Virus record (IMG/VR): IMGVR_UViG_3300047321_000229
Coordinates: 1 to 45,003 of that record
Length of the DNA stretch: 45,003 bases
DNA from: a virus
Direction: 5' to 3' (one strand)
Below are positions 13,293 to 21,490 of the stretch, piece after piece; within the stretch, counting starts at the first letter, position 1, and every line of letters starts with the position of its first letter. The position numbers were made by a program, and so were the translations under genes. The notes beneath the pieces were generated by a model, which made no database searches, was not told the DNA's origin, and was given only the letters and a program-made list of their open reading frames with translations.

Positions 13293-13592
13293 TTACTGTC
13301 CGAATCGGCTGTCCCATACGGGAGTCATCCAGTTACCCCACGGGGAACCGATCGTCTTTTCTACGTACCGTCGGGTGAGCCATAGCGATTGGGGCGGAGG
13401 TTCCTCCCCTACGGCGGGGTTAGTCCCCCAATAGTGATAGCACCGGTTTAGCCACGCTTCCGCGCCGTGGCGTGTTTCCCATTTGAGGACGGTTTTGCCG
13501 TCCAGGGAGCAGAAAGCGCGCATTTGCATATCCCGGATTACGAACCGGTTTACGAGGGGCCTAACCTCGTACCTGTCTTGCATGTCTAACAT
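13293..13592 (-). CDS. Hypothetical 99-aa protein, paralogue of its neighbour
   Basis: ATG at 13592 shares one base with the upstream gene's stop (TAATG). The N-terminal half RYEVRPLVNRFVIRD, then GAEAWLNRCYHYW, aligns with the neighbouring gene product (RYRIGWNSLAERFMIADD, GAREWLDACQKIW). So the pair arose by tandem duplication. The C-terminal extension (TRRYVEKTIGSPWGNW) is unique. Function unknown. It lies leftward in the island between TerS and TerL. Confidence 0.6.
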   Translation of the reverse strand: MLDMQDRYEVRPLVNRFVIRDMQMRAFCSLDGKTVLKWETRHGAEAWLNRCYHYWGTNPAVGEEPPPQSLWLTRRYVEKTIGSPWGNWMTPVWDSRFGQ

Positions 13593-13813
13593 TACGCTTC
13601 CTCCCAAATCTTTTGGCAGGCATCCAGCCATTCCCGTGCGCCTTTAGCGTTGCGGAAAGAAAGCTGTTTGAGGTAACCGCATTGGTCGGGGAGGGCGCAC
13701 CATTCCCCGCCCAAAAGGTCATCCGCGATCATGAATCGCTCTGCGAGTGAATTCCAGCCGATCCGGTACCGGGCCGAAGAGTCGACCCGAACCGTGTCTA
13801 GTACCTGGCTCAT
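13592..13813 (-). CDS. Hypothetical 73-aa protein, paralogue of its neighbour
   Basis: ATG at 13813 (MSQVLDTVRVDSS). Same motif as the downstream gene: R-Y, then R-F-x-I, a Cys, and G-A-x-x-W-L-x-x-C ending in W. A small soluble alpha/beta protein of unknown function. No promoter with the operator is seen in front of it. Confidence 0.6.
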   Translation of the reverse strand: MSQVLDTVRVDSSARYRIGWNSLAERFMIADDLLGGEWCALPDQCGYLKQLSFRNAKGAREWLDACQKIWEEA

Positions 13814-13836
13814 GGGTCAACCGTACCTGTGTTACG

Positions 13837-14109
13837 TCACGTTGGGGAGACCGTAACGAAAATCCCCCCGATGGTGGCAGACCACTCGTCACCACGTTCG
13901 ATGGCTGTTGCCACCTCTGTCACGATTCGTTGGCGGAGGCCCATAACGGGCCCTAGGACGCTCACGAGCGCGTCCGTGGGGAGATCCTCGTACAGGCTCC
14001 TGATAGCGGCTGTGAGGGCCGTTGCAGCCTCCTCGGGAGTGTCTACCGTGGCATGGCTCCCGCCCTTGCCCTCTACCGTCCAACTGATTCTCATACGCCC
14101 AACGTACAT
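13837..14109 (-). CDS. Hypothetical 90-aa protein
   Basis: ATG at 14109, or at 14094 (MRISWTVEGKGG). The upstream end abuts the first tRNA gene on the other strand, and no clear Shine-Dalgarno is seen. The fold looks alpha/beta: RISWTVEG, a helix TPEEAATALTAAIRSLYEDL, and a C-terminal strand GGIFVTVSP. No family recognised. Confidence 0.5.
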   Translation of the reverse strand: MYVGRMRISWTVEGKGGSHATVDTPEEAATALTAAIRSLYEDLPTDALVSVLGPVMGLRQRIVTEVATAIERGDEWSATIGGIFVTVSPT

Positions 14110-14184
14110 GCCCTAATAGCCCAACTGGAAGAGGCCTACGGCTTAGACCCGTAGTAGGTGAGGGTTCGAATCCCTTTTAGGGTA
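14110..14184 (+). tRNA. tRNA with anticodon UAG (codon CUA), class I shape
   Basis: Acceptor GCCCTAA/TTAGGGT (7 bp with one G-U), 3-4 bp D-stem, anticodon stem TACGG/CCGTA with loop CTTAGAC (anticodon TAG at 14144-14146), T-arm GAGGG-TTCGAAT-CCCTT, discriminator A, no encoded CCA. The anticodon predicts Leu, but the variable region is only 6 bases, while bacterial tRNA-Leu normally has a long variable arm. CUA is rare in high-GC actinobacteria but common in this phage's genes. Confidence 0.8.
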
Positions 14185-14239
14185 CGCATGAGGCGGAAGC
14201 CAAGAAAGGCTGTCAGCCTTTCAGCGGTCACGCCCGCAA

Positions 14240-14312
14240 TGACACGTAGCTTAATCGGCAAAGCGTCCGGCTGTTACCCGGATGAGTGTAGGTTCGAATC
14301 CTACCGTGTCAG
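14240..14312 (+). tRNA. tRNA-Asn (anticodon GUU)
   Basis: Acceptor TGACACG/CGTGTCA perfect, D-stem GCTT/AAGC, anticodon stem TCCGG/CCGGA with loop CTGTTAC (GTT at 14273-14275), T-arm GTAGG-TTCGAAT-CCTAC, discriminator G. CCA is not encoded. Confidence 0.88.
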
Positions 14313-14322
14313 CAAATAAAAT

Positions 14323-14398
14323 GGGTCGCTAACTCAATTGGAAGAGTACCGGCGTGAAATGCCGGATGTTAATGGTTCGAATCCATTGCTTCCCACCA
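14323..14398 (+). tRNA. tRNA-Phe (anticodon GAA)
   Basis: Anticodon stem CCGGC/GCCGG with loop GTGAAAT (GAA at 14356-14358), D-stem ACTC/GAGT, T-arm AATGG-TTCGAAT-CCATT, CCA encoded. The acceptor GGGTCGC/GCTTCCC has two mismatches at pairs 4 and 5, so it may be degenerating or need editing. Confidence 0.75.
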
Positions 14399-14405
14399 AA
14401 AAGAA

Positions 14406-14425
14406 AGGGCCCCTTTCGGGGCCCT
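14406..14425 (-). terminator. Terminator of the DUF6011-like gene
   Basis: 8-bp stem AGGGCCCC/GGGGCCCT with tetraloop. Leftward it is followed by TTCTTTTT. It also closes the tRNA cluster from the other side. Confidence 0.65.
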
Positions 14426-14430
14426 CTGTC

Positions 14431-14970
14431 TTAGAATCCGTATTTCTCGGCGCAGATAGGGCCGATGCCTCGCTCTTGCGAATCCTTACGGTCAAGGTCC
14501 CTGCCGCAGCAAAGGCACCAAAGTTGGTCCAGGCCGTGAGCGGCAATCGTGTCGACGTCGAGCCGGTGTTCCGGCCGAAGCTTATAGATGATGCCCTTAG
14601 CGTAAGAGTACTTACGCGTTTCCATGTCGAGTCGGTGAGCAGCAAACCGGCCGGTGCGGGGGTTGTCCGTCACCTTGTAAATCTCGCCGTTAAGGCGGTA
14701 CATGCCGCGCCCCTGAATCTCCGGGGCCGTGGCGGTAAAGGTGCGAGGCTGCGCCTTAGGGGCCGGAACCTCTACGGGGGCCGGTGCGTAACCGTCCCTA
14801 ACCGGGAACGTCTGGAGACGCGCTATCAGGCGCGCCGCCATCTTGCCACCACAGGGGAAGCCCCAAAGGCCGTGCTTAGCGTAAAACGAGGTTTCGATCA
14901 CGTTGAAGCTACCGGGGAGCATGCGCTCCTCCATAAGGCGGATGATCTGCGCGCCGTCCGTGGTGATCAT
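14431..14970 (-). CDS. DUF6011-like zinc protein
   Basis: 179 aa, ATG at 14970. The C-terminus reads LWCLCCGRDLDRKDSQERGIGPICAEKYGF, i.e. CxxC...S...RGIGPxC, the signature of DUF6011, a small zinc domain frequent in actinophage proteins of unknown role. The middle is Pro-rich (APAPVEVPAPKAQ), with a beta-rich part around GMYRLNGEIYKVT. It is a monocistronic leftward unit with operator-promoter and terminator, placed inside the late region. So it should be expressed early or in derepression, not with the head genes. Confidence 0.7.
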   Translation of the reverse strand: MITTDGAQIIRLMEERMLPGSFNVIETSFYAKHGLWGFPCGGKMAARLIARLQTFPVRDGYAPAPVEVPAPKAQPRTFTATAPEIQGRGMYRLNGEIYKVTDNPRTGRFAAHRLDMETRKYSYAKGIIYKLRPEHRLDVDTIAAHGLDQLWCLCCGRDLDRKDSQERGIGPICAEKYGF

Positions 14971-15022
14971 GTCCTAATCCCTTTCCGCTTTGGCGGGGGC
15001 CCTACTCCCTGCCGTTGGAACT

Positions 15023-15051
15023 ATTAAAGCACACCCTGGGGGTGTGTGCAA
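15023..15051 (-). promoter_or_regulatory. Operator-promoter of the DUF6011-like gene
   Basis: TTGCAC, 17-base spacer, TTTAAT reading leftward; palindrome 15029-15049. Confidence 0.7.
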
Positions 15052-15099
15052 CGCGCTCCGCGCGTTGGTTTGCGCTGCCCGCTAAGGAACGGAGGAACC

Positions 15100-16338
15100 T
15101 TGACACTGCCCGCTGGTCTAAACCTGGTCACCATCACTGGTCACTTTTATGGCCCCGACGGATCGCCCCTTAGGGGAAGCATTTCGTTTAGTCCGGCCCC
15201 TGCCGTCCTAACCTCCGGCCTTTACGGGTCCATTATTACGGGTGGCGCTTCCGTCACCCTGGACGACACGGGCTCGTTTAGCGAGACTCTTCTAGCGACT
15301 AATGACCCTAACGTTTCCCCGGTCGACTGGACTTATACGGTAACTGAGAGCATTAACGGTTCTACCCGTTCATATTCTCTCGCCCTCCCTAAGGAGGCGC
15401 CTAACGTCATCCTGTCGCAGATAGCCCCCGCATCCGCTAGTGGCGGAAACTATGTGGTTATCACGGGCCCTCCGGGCCCCCAGGGTGTTAAGGGTGACAC
15501 TGGATACTCCGTTTACAGCGGATCCGCTAACCCGGATCCCTCGCTAGGCAATAACGGTGACGTTTACATCCAATACACATCTTTGACGTTCCTGTCTGTC
15601 GGCTCGACGACGGTAACGCTATGGGCTAAGGCCTCTGGCACGTGGACGGCTAACCCGAACCTAATTCGTGGTGCAGCTTGGTATGTGAACAACGCGGGTA
15701 CTGCGTCCGCTGGCACCCAGGTTGGCGATATGCTCTTTAGGACCGATACCGGCGACATTTACCAGCGTAACTCTGGCGGTTGGGGCACTCCGGTTGGCAA
15801 CCTAAACCCGAGTGAGCCGCAGCCTAGCGACCACGGCCTAACGGCATGGACCTTTGACCCAGCGGCGGCGAATACGTCCGCTGTAAGCCTTTCTACGGGC
15901 GCCCTAGCCCTAGCTAAGGTCTATATCCGGTCCACTAAGACGATCACTAACCTTTGGTACGGCGTAACTACGGCCGGTTCCGGCCTAACCGCTAGCCAGA
16001 ACCTATTGGGTATCTACGACTCTACGGGGACCCTACTGCGGTCCACGGTCGATCAGTCAACGGCAATGACCAGCACGGGCGTAAAGCAGGCTGCGCTAAC
16101 GTCGTCGGTTTCTCTCGCCCCTGGCTCTTACTGGGTCGCTTTCCTCGTTAACGGGACCACACCACCTCAGGTAGTGCGGGCAACAAACGTTCTTTCCGGT
16201 ATCGGAAACGTTAACTTGTCTGCCGCTAACTTCCGGTTTGGCGCCTATGGCGCGAGTCTTACGGCCCTACCGGGCACGATTACCCCCGCGAGCATTACTA
16301 ACGTTCAGAATGGCACTGTGTGGGCCGCTATTAACTAA
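15100..16338 (+). CDS. Collagen-like tail fibre / receptor-binding candidate
   Basis: 412 aa from TTG at 15100, chosen because GGAGG lies 4 bases before it; an earlier in-frame ATG at 15046 lies in the neighbouring promoter. N-terminal beta domain (LNLVTITGHFYGPDGSPLRG, similar to tail-tip adaptor domains), then a short collagen-like GPPGPQGVKGDTG, then domains rich in Ser/Thr/Gly strands with jelly-roll character (GDVYIQY, MLFRTDTGDIYQR, FDPAAANTSAVSL). This is the usual make-up of a host-recognition fibre in actinophages. Its place between TerS and TerL rather than with the tail genes is unusual. Confidence 0.7.
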   Translation: MTLPAGLNLVTITGHFYGPDGSPLRGSISFSPAPAVLTSGLYGSIITGGASVTLDDTGSFSETLLATNDPNVSPVDWTYTVTESINGSTRSYSLALPKEAPNVILSQIAPASASGGNYVVITGPPGPQGVKGDTGYSVYSGSANPDPSLGNNGDVYIQYTSLTFLSVGSTTVTLWAKASGTWTANPNLIRGAAWYVNNAGTASAGTQVGDMLFRTDTGDIYQRNSGGWGTPVGNLNPSEPQPSDHGLTAWTFDPAAANTSAVSLSTGALALAKVYIRSTKTITNLWYGVTTAGSGLTASQNLLGIYDSTGTLLRSTVDQSTAMTSTGVKQAALTSSVSLAPGSYWVAFLVNGTTPPQVVRATNVLSGIGNVNLSAANFRFGAYGASLTALPGTITPASITNVQNGTVWAAIN

Positions 16339-16352
16339 AGATTGGAGGATCG

Positions 16353-18104
16353 TTGAGTTTCCCTATTGCGCCTCAAGCGCCGGACAACCCCGATCCTCTT
16401 TGGTGGAGGTACGACAAGGTTAGGGCCGAACGCTCGGTTGCTTTTGTCGAGAAATTGCTCGTCCACACGAAGGGCCGCACTGCGCGGCATCCGTTCATTC
16501 TGTCTGATTGGCAAAAGGACGGAATCTTTAGGCCCCTATTCGGCACTATTCGTTATGACGATCAGTTTAACGAATGGACACGTCAGTATCGTATGGGCTG
16601 GATTGAGCTAGGGCGCAAGAATGGCAAGTCTGAGATAGCGTCCGCTATCGCCCTCTTGGGTTTGGTTGGCGATGATGAGGAATCGGCCGAGGTTTATTCG
16701 GTCGCGGCTGACCGCGATCAGGCAGCCCTAGTCTTCAATACCGCTAAACGAATGGTCGAGCTATCCCCCATTCTGTCTAAGCGGCTCGTAATCGTGGATA
16801 GCCGCAAGCGCATCATTGACCCTAAGACTAACTCCGTTTATTCGGTCCTCCCTGGTGATGCTGCGGGAGCCCTGGGTGTTAACGCCTCTATGGTCCTCAT
16901 GGATGAGGTTCTAACGCAGAGGGACCGGCACCTATTCGATGCCATGAGGCAGTCATTCGGTACCCGTCGACAGCCTCTCATGTTGTGCATTACGACTGCC
17001 GCCTATACGTCGGCGCGTTTCGCACTGGAAGAACACGAGTTTTCCGAACGCGTGGAAAAGGACAACAACCTTGACCCCTCGCGTTTCGTTTATCTCCGCA
17101 ACCTGCCTAAGGATGCGGATTGGTCCGTTGAGGGATCCCCCGGGGATCCCGCTAAGGGCATTAAGCCTACGGGCTGGTATTGGGCTAACCCCGCATTGGG
17201 GGACTTCCTGAATATCAACACGCTGAGAGATGAGTTCCGAGACGCTAAGGAAAAGCCTAGCGCCGAGAATGCCTTTCGCGTGTTCCGCCTTAATCAATGG
17301 GTTGCCCAGGCTACCCGTTGGATTGGTATGGATGCTTGGAAGGCTACGGCCGGTGACCCGGTTAGCCGTGAAAAGCTTAAGGGTCGTCCCTGCTATGCCG
17401 GGTTGGACCTTGCCTCTACCGCTGACTTTACGGCCTGGGTTTTGCTTTTCCCGGGGTCTATGGATGACCCTACGGCCCCCGGGTTTACTGTCCTCCCCCG
17501 TTTCTTTGTTCCGCGCGCAAGTATTGAGCGGCGGCAGGAAATGCGGGATGAGTTCGACGTATGGGAGCGTCAAGGCTATCTAACGGTAACCGACGGAGAA
17601 ACCGTCGACTATGACCGCATCTATGCAGACATTACTAAAGATGCCGAGGATTTCAATATTCAGCATTTGGGTTATGACCCGTGGAACTCTCTACAGATTG
17701 TGCAGCGCCTAGAAGATGGTGGGCTATCTGTCGTAAAGGTTCCCCAGTCTGCGACACGGCTTAATGAGCCGTGCAAGATGCTCGAATCGCAGATAGCGGA
17801 AAAGACTCTAAGGCACGGGAATAATCCCGTGCTGTCTTGGATGGCTAACAACGTTGAACTTGAGTTTAAGGCGGATGGCCTTATGAAACCGAAGCGCGCT
17901 AAGGATTCCGAAAAAATTGATGGTATCGCGGCGACGCTTAACGCTCTTGCGGTTTCTTTGGTTCCTGCCGAACCAATACCTGATGTGGAGTTCATTAGCT
18001 TTAACGGCGATATTCCCGCCTCCGAGATCCAGGATCACGGGCCGGACGGGCTAGATGACTTTCTCGCACAGTGGCGGGGGATTGGAGAGGATGAGGAATG
18101 GTAA
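16353..18104 (+). CDS. terL: Terminase large subunit
   Basis: 583 aa, TTG at 16353 with GGAGG four bases upstream. It is the motor ATPase and nuclease that packages DNA. Walker A-like ELGRKNGKS at residues 85-93 and Walker B VLMDE at 181-185 are visible. The nuclease domain opens with YAGLDLASTADFTAW (about residue 350) and continues with acidic motifs (YDPWNS, KRAKDSEKIDGIAA). The length is normal for the family. It follows the fibre gene by 14 bases, so it is co-transcribed with the fibre gene. Confidence 0.95.
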   Translation: MSFPIAPQAPDNPDPLWWRYDKVRAERSVAFVEKLLVHTKGRTARHPFILSDWQKDGIFRPLFGTIRYDDQFNEWTRQYRMGWIELGRKNGKSEIASAIALLGLVGDDEESAEVYSVAADRDQAALVFNTAKRMVELSPILSKRLVIVDSRKRIIDPKTNSVYSVLPGDAAGALGVNASMVLMDEVLTQRDRHLFDAMRQSFGTRRQPLMLCITTAAYTSARFALEEHEFSERVEKDNNLDPSRFVYLRNLPKDADWSVEGSPGDPAKGIKPTGWYWANPALGDFLNINTLRDEFRDAKEKPSAENAFRVFRLNQWVAQATRWIGMDAWKATAGDPVSREKLKGRPCYAGLDLASTADFTAWVLLFPGSMDDPTAPGFTVLPRFFVPRASIERRQEMRDEFDVWERQGYLTVTDGETVDYDRIYADITKDAEDFNIQHLGYDPWNSLQIVQRLEDGGLSVVKVPQSATRLNEPCKMLESQIAEKTLRHGNNPVLSWMANNVELEFKADGLMKPKRAKDSEKIDGIAATLNALAVSLVPAEPIPDVEFISFNGDIPASEIQDHGPDGLDDFLAQWRGIGEDEEW

Positions 18105-18265
18105 AGCTGCGACTCCCCGCCATTCGGCCGTATGTGGCCCTACAGGGTGCGGGGGGTTTTCTGTTGTCTGTCGCCGGATTCACGGTTAACGCTGGTTTGG
18201 GTTTCGGTATTGCCGGGGGCCTATCCCTTCTGGCCGGTATTGCGGCCGAAAGGAGTAAGGATTAA
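18098..18265 (+). CDS. Small two-helix membrane protein
   Basis: 55 aa, ATG at 18098 inside the last codons of TerL, with GAGAGGATGAGG upstream. Its stop shares a base with the portal ATG (TAATG). It has a basic N-terminus (MVKLRLPAIR), two hydrophobic helices (about 12-29 and 32-50) separated by a short turn, and ends ERSKD. The overlap on both sides makes it convincing. It has the shape of a holin-like or head-associated membrane protein. Function unknown. Confidence 0.65.
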   Translation: MVKLRLPAIRPYVALQGAGGFLLSVAGFTVNAGLGFGIAGGLSLLAGIAAERSKD

Positions 18266-19590
18266 TGGGCCTAGGTAATCTGTTTGAGCGCCGGAGCAAT
18301 ATTCAGCTAACGGATGCGCCATCGTGGGAAGACAAGGATTTCTGGTCCGATAGAGGGCTAAAGACCTATTCCGGTAAGGAAGTATCGCATCGGGGTGCCC
18401 TAGCGTTCCCTGCTGTCCTTTATTGCGTTTCCCTCATCGCGGACTCTGTGGCCGCGCTCCCTCTGGATACATTCATTGCGGGCAAGACTCATAAGGCTGT
18501 CAATAACCCTAAGTGGCTAGAAACACCGAATCCCTTTATGACGCGGTTTGATTTCTGGCATCGGGTTATGACCAGTCTCCTTATGGACGGTAACGCGTTC
18601 ATCTATACCCAGAGGGACGATACAGGCTCGGTAATCGCCCTGTATCCGCTTGACCCTAGGTCGGTCGCTATTGAGCCGCTCAATAATGGGCAAGAGGTTA
18701 GGTTCGTCGTTAACGGGGAGCGTTTCGACCGCTCCATAATCCTTTGGATTCCGGCCTTTACGATCGCTGGCCATGCCCGAGGTATTAGCCCCTTGGAGAA
18801 CGCTAGACAGGCCGTAGGCCTAGGCCTCACGGCAGAAGAGTTCGGCGCACGGTTCTTTGGTCAAGGTACGGCGATGACTGGCATTATCCAGCATCCCGGT
18901 AACCCTACCCGTGATCAGGCCCTCATGCTGCGGGATATGTTCCGTAAGCAGCATTCCGGCCTAAACAATTCTCACTCCCTGGGAATTCTTACGGGTGGCG
19001 CCTCTTGGCAGAACATCACTATTACTCCGGAACAGTCACAGTTTCTCGATACCCGACGTTTCCAAAAGACTGAGGTTGCACTCATTTACCGAGTGCCTCC
19101 TAACCAGGTTGATCCCACGGTTTCTAGTTCTTGGGGTTCTGGTGTCGAGGAACAGAACCGATGGTTTATCGACCAAACGCTAAGCCCTTGGCTTATTCGG
19201 ATTGAGCAAGCCGTTTCAACGTATCTGTTGCCCGGTAATCGCTATATCAAGTTTAACCTTGACGCGCGACTACGCGCTAAGACTGCTGAACGCTATCAGG
19301 CTTATGCAACCGGTATTCAGTACGGCTTTATTAATGCGGACCGCATTGCGGAACTTGAGAATTGGGATCCGCTGCCTGATGCGTTGGGCGAAACGTATTA
19401 CCGTCCGGCGAATCTTACGCCTGTCACTAAGGACACGGTTAAGCCTGCTCCGGTGCCGGATCCTCTTAAGGCTTTTGCCGGAAATAACAACGACCCGAAC
19501 GCTTCCGATTCGGGCAATCCAAATGACCCGAATAACGGAAAGGGGGTTGACGGAAATTCAGGACCAGGAAACGCGGACAACCAACAGTAA
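18265..19590 (+). CDS. Portal protein, HK97 family
   Basis: 441 aa. It forms the dodecameric ring at the packaging vertex. Recognisable features: SHRGALAFPAVLYCVSLIADSVAALPL near residue 42, NPFMTRFDFWHRVMTSLLMDGNAFIY, then HARGISPLENARQAVGLGL and FFGQG, all typical of HK97-type portals. The C-terminus is a low-complexity Asn/Asp/Gly/Pro tail. It follows TerL through a 55-aa membrane protein gene and overlaps the protease gene by 44 bases. Confidence 0.93.
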   Translation: MGLGNLFERRSNIQLTDAPSWEDKDFWSDRGLKTYSGKEVSHRGALAFPAVLYCVSLIADSVAALPLDTFIAGKTHKAVNNPKWLETPNPFMTRFDFWHRVMTSLLMDGNAFIYTQRDDTGSVIALYPLDPRSVAIEPLNNGQEVRFVVNGERFDRSIILWIPAFTIAGHARGISPLENARQAVGLGLTAEEFGARFFGQGTAMTGIIQHPGNPTRDQALMLRDMFRKQHSGLNNSHSLGILTGGASWQNITITPEQSQFLDTRRFQKTEVALIYRVPPNQVDPTVSSSWGSGVEEQNRWFIDQTLSPWLIRIEQAVSTYLLPGNRYIKFNLDARLRAKTAERYQAYATGIQYGFINADRIAELENWDPLPDALGETYYRPANLTPVTKDTVKPAPVPDPLKAFAGNNNDPNASDSGNPNDPNNGKGVDGNSGPGNADNQQ

Positions 19591-20170
19591 GTTTGAAGTT
19601 CGCAGTAATGATGACGGGTCGGTAACCATGGTTGGTTATGCGGCTAAGTTCAATACGAGGTCTCAAGACCTGGGTGGTTTCGTTGAGACTATCGCCCCGG
19701 GATCCTTTACCCGTTCCCTGGAAAACGGCGCGGACGTTAAGGCCCTGTTTAACCATGATCCGAATATTGTTCTAGGCCGTTCCACGGCAGGAACTCTACG
19801 GCTCTTCCAGGATGACACAGGCCTTAGGTACGAGGTGGATCTACCTAATACGTCTGCCGGTAGGGACCTTGCGGTTTCTCTTCAGCGTGGCGATATCTCG
19901 CAGTCCTCTTTTGCTTTCCGGACCATTTCGGATGACTGGTCCTTTGATACGGACGGGCGCGAATTGCGCACGCTGCACGACCTAGAGCTTAGGGACGTTT
20001 CGCCGGTTACTTATCCGGCTTATCTAGATACCGATTCTGGTATTGCCCAGCGTTCCCTAGAGGCTGCACGCGAAAAGCGTGTACCTAAGCCAAATCTACG
20101 GGCCATGGAAGTTGAGGGCATGGCCCTTTCTAATGCCCTTGACGCTATCGAACTGAAGGAGGACATTTAA
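19547..20170 (+). CDS. Prohead serine protease, HK97 family
   Basis: 207 aa from TTG at 19547, right after GGAAAGGGGG, within the portal tail. It matures the capsid by removing the scaffold part of the major capsid protein. Core motifs: VGYAAKFNTRSQDLGGFVETI, the active-site region LFNHDPNIVLGRS (His), and GDISQSSFAFRT (Ser). The stop shares a base with the capsid ATG. The long open frame to 19202 in the same phase is only a shadow of the portal gene. Confidence 0.9.
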   Translation: MTEIQDQETRTTNSKFEVRSNDDGSVTMVGYAAKFNTRSQDLGGFVETIAPGSFTRSLENGADVKALFNHDPNIVLGRSTAGTLRLFQDDTGLRYEVDLPNTSAGRDLAVSLQRGDISQSSFAFRTISDDWSFDTDGRELRTLHDLELRDVSPVTYPAYLDTDSGIAQRSLEAAREKRVPKPNLRAMEVEGMALSNALDAIELKEDI

Positions 20171-21423
20171 TGTCTTTTGTTAATCTGGCCCGTAAGTCCC
20201 TTGAGGCGCGAGGCCGCCTCTTTGAGGAATATAAGTCTGTTCTTAATGACACTAAGCTGGGTGAGGGTGAGCGTTCGGCTCACCTTGCTCGACTGGATAA
20301 GGCCATTGAGGAGAAGTCGGAGGAAATCCGCGATTTCACCTCTAAGGCGGAGGCCGAGTCGGAGGCCCGTAACCTTGACGGGAAGCTAGGTAAGCTTTTC
20401 GCTCCGGGTACCCCGGAGGATGAGCGTACGGCCCCGGTTGCGGACGCTCGCTCCATTCTCCTTGCCGTGGCTAATGGTGAGCTGCGAGAGGGTGTCATTA
20501 CCCCCGATATGGCTATGCGTGCCCAGGGTGCGAACGTGTCCGCTAACGCGGGTACCGTGGCCTCTGCCGCGTTTGCCGGTAACACCACCTCGGTCCAGTT
20601 CATCGCACAGGTCCAGGAGGTTATGCGCGAGCATTCCCCGTTCCTTAACCTGGTTTCGACGTTTACCACGTCGCACGGTGAGACTATCCGTTACCCGGTT
20701 AAGAATGCGTGGCTTTCTGCGACCACGGACGTTGCCGTCCTTGCGGAAGGTGACAAGTATTCGTTCGGTAAGGGCGGTTTCACGACTAAGGACCTTACCG
20801 TTCAGAAGTACGGTACCGGTGTTCAGCTTTCGGCCGAGCTACTTACCGACTCTGAGGTTGATATTGCCGGTATTGCTGCGGATGACGCGGGTACCGCGCT
20901 TTCGGACCGTATTACGGCCGATATGCTCGCTAAGCTACAGGCTGCGGTCCCGGCTGGTAAGAAGACTGTCATGGTTGGTACTGCGGCCACGACCCCGGTT
21001 AGCTATGACAACCTTATTGATGTCCAGCACTCGCTACGGACCGGTTACCGCAAGAATGCGGCATGGCTCTTTGGTGATGGTCAGCTTGCGTACCTTCGCA
21101 AGATTAAGGATTCGCAGGGTAACCCGATTTGGAACCCCTCTTACCTTGTTGGCCAGCCTGACACCCTTCTAGGTAAGTCGTACGTCACCGACGCAACGAT
21201 TACCGCTAAGGCGGTCGCTTCCGGTAACACCATTAACACGGATGTTCTGTGGTACGGCGACTTCAGCAAGTTTAAGCTCCGTCAGGTTAAGGGCATTACC
21301 GTTGCCCGTTCGGATGAGTACGCCTGGGATTCCGACATGGTTTCCTGGAAGCTTACTTTCCGGGGTGGCGGAGACCTTATGGACCTTGAGGCGGTTGCCG
21401 CGCTGCGTACTGCCGCCGCGTAA
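20170..21423 (+). CDS. Major capsid protein, HK97 fold
   Basis: 417 aa. The N-terminal 110 residues are highly charged and helical (LEARGRLFEEYKSVLNDTKLGEGER...), matching the delta/scaffold domain that the upstream protease removes. The rest has HK97 features: VMREHSPFLNLVSTFTTSHGETIRYPV, SAELLTDSEVDIAGI, AAWLFGDGQLAYLRKIKD and a C-terminal SDMVSWKLTFRGGGDL. Codon choice is markedly biased to highly used codons (GGT, GCT, AAG), in line with strong expression. A strong terminator follows. Confidence 0.95.
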   Translation: MSFVNLARKSLEARGRLFEEYKSVLNDTKLGEGERSAHLARLDKAIEEKSEEIRDFTSKAEAESEARNLDGKLGKLFAPGTPEDERTAPVADARSILLAVANGELREGVITPDMAMRAQGANVSANAGTVASAAFAGNTTSVQFIAQVQEVMREHSPFLNLVSTFTTSHGETIRYPVKNAWLSATTDVAVLAEGDKYSFGKGGFTTKDLTVQKYGTGVQLSAELLTDSEVDIAGIAADDAGTALSDRITADMLAKLQAAVPAGKKTVMVGTAATTPVSYDNLIDVQHSLRTGYRKNAAWLFGDGQLAYLRKIKDSQGNPIWNPSYLVGQPDTLLGKSYVTDATITAKAVASGNTINTDVLWYGDFSKFKLRQVKGITVARSDEYAWDSDMVSWKLTFRGGGDLMDLEAVAALRTAAA

Positions 21424-21429
21424 TGCTTA

Positions 21430-21469
21430 GGGCCCCTCTCCTACCTACTCCGGGGAGGGGCCCTTTTAT
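21430..21469 (+). terminator. Strong terminator after the capsid gene
   Basis: Stem GGGCCCCTCTCC/GGGGAGGGGCCC with a 10-base loop and then TTTTAT. It probably lowers expression of connector genes relative to capsid. Confidence 0.75.
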
Positions 21470-21490
21470 CCCCCTGAAAGGAGAGTAGTT

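Noticed and set aside
16953-17573. 206-codon leftward open frame opposite TerL
   Set aside because: Antisense shadow of a conserved gene; no Shine-Dalgarno and no family-like motif.
19202-19546. Open frame extending the protease gene 115 codons upstream
   Set aside because: It lies wholly within the portal gene in another frame, has Arg/Leu-rich shadow composition, and a good start with Shine-Dalgarno exists at 19547.
20420-21172. 250-codon open frame inside the capsid gene
   Set aside because: Overlaps the major capsid gene completely; the Arg/Leu/Ser-rich product is typical of a shifted reading of a biased gene.
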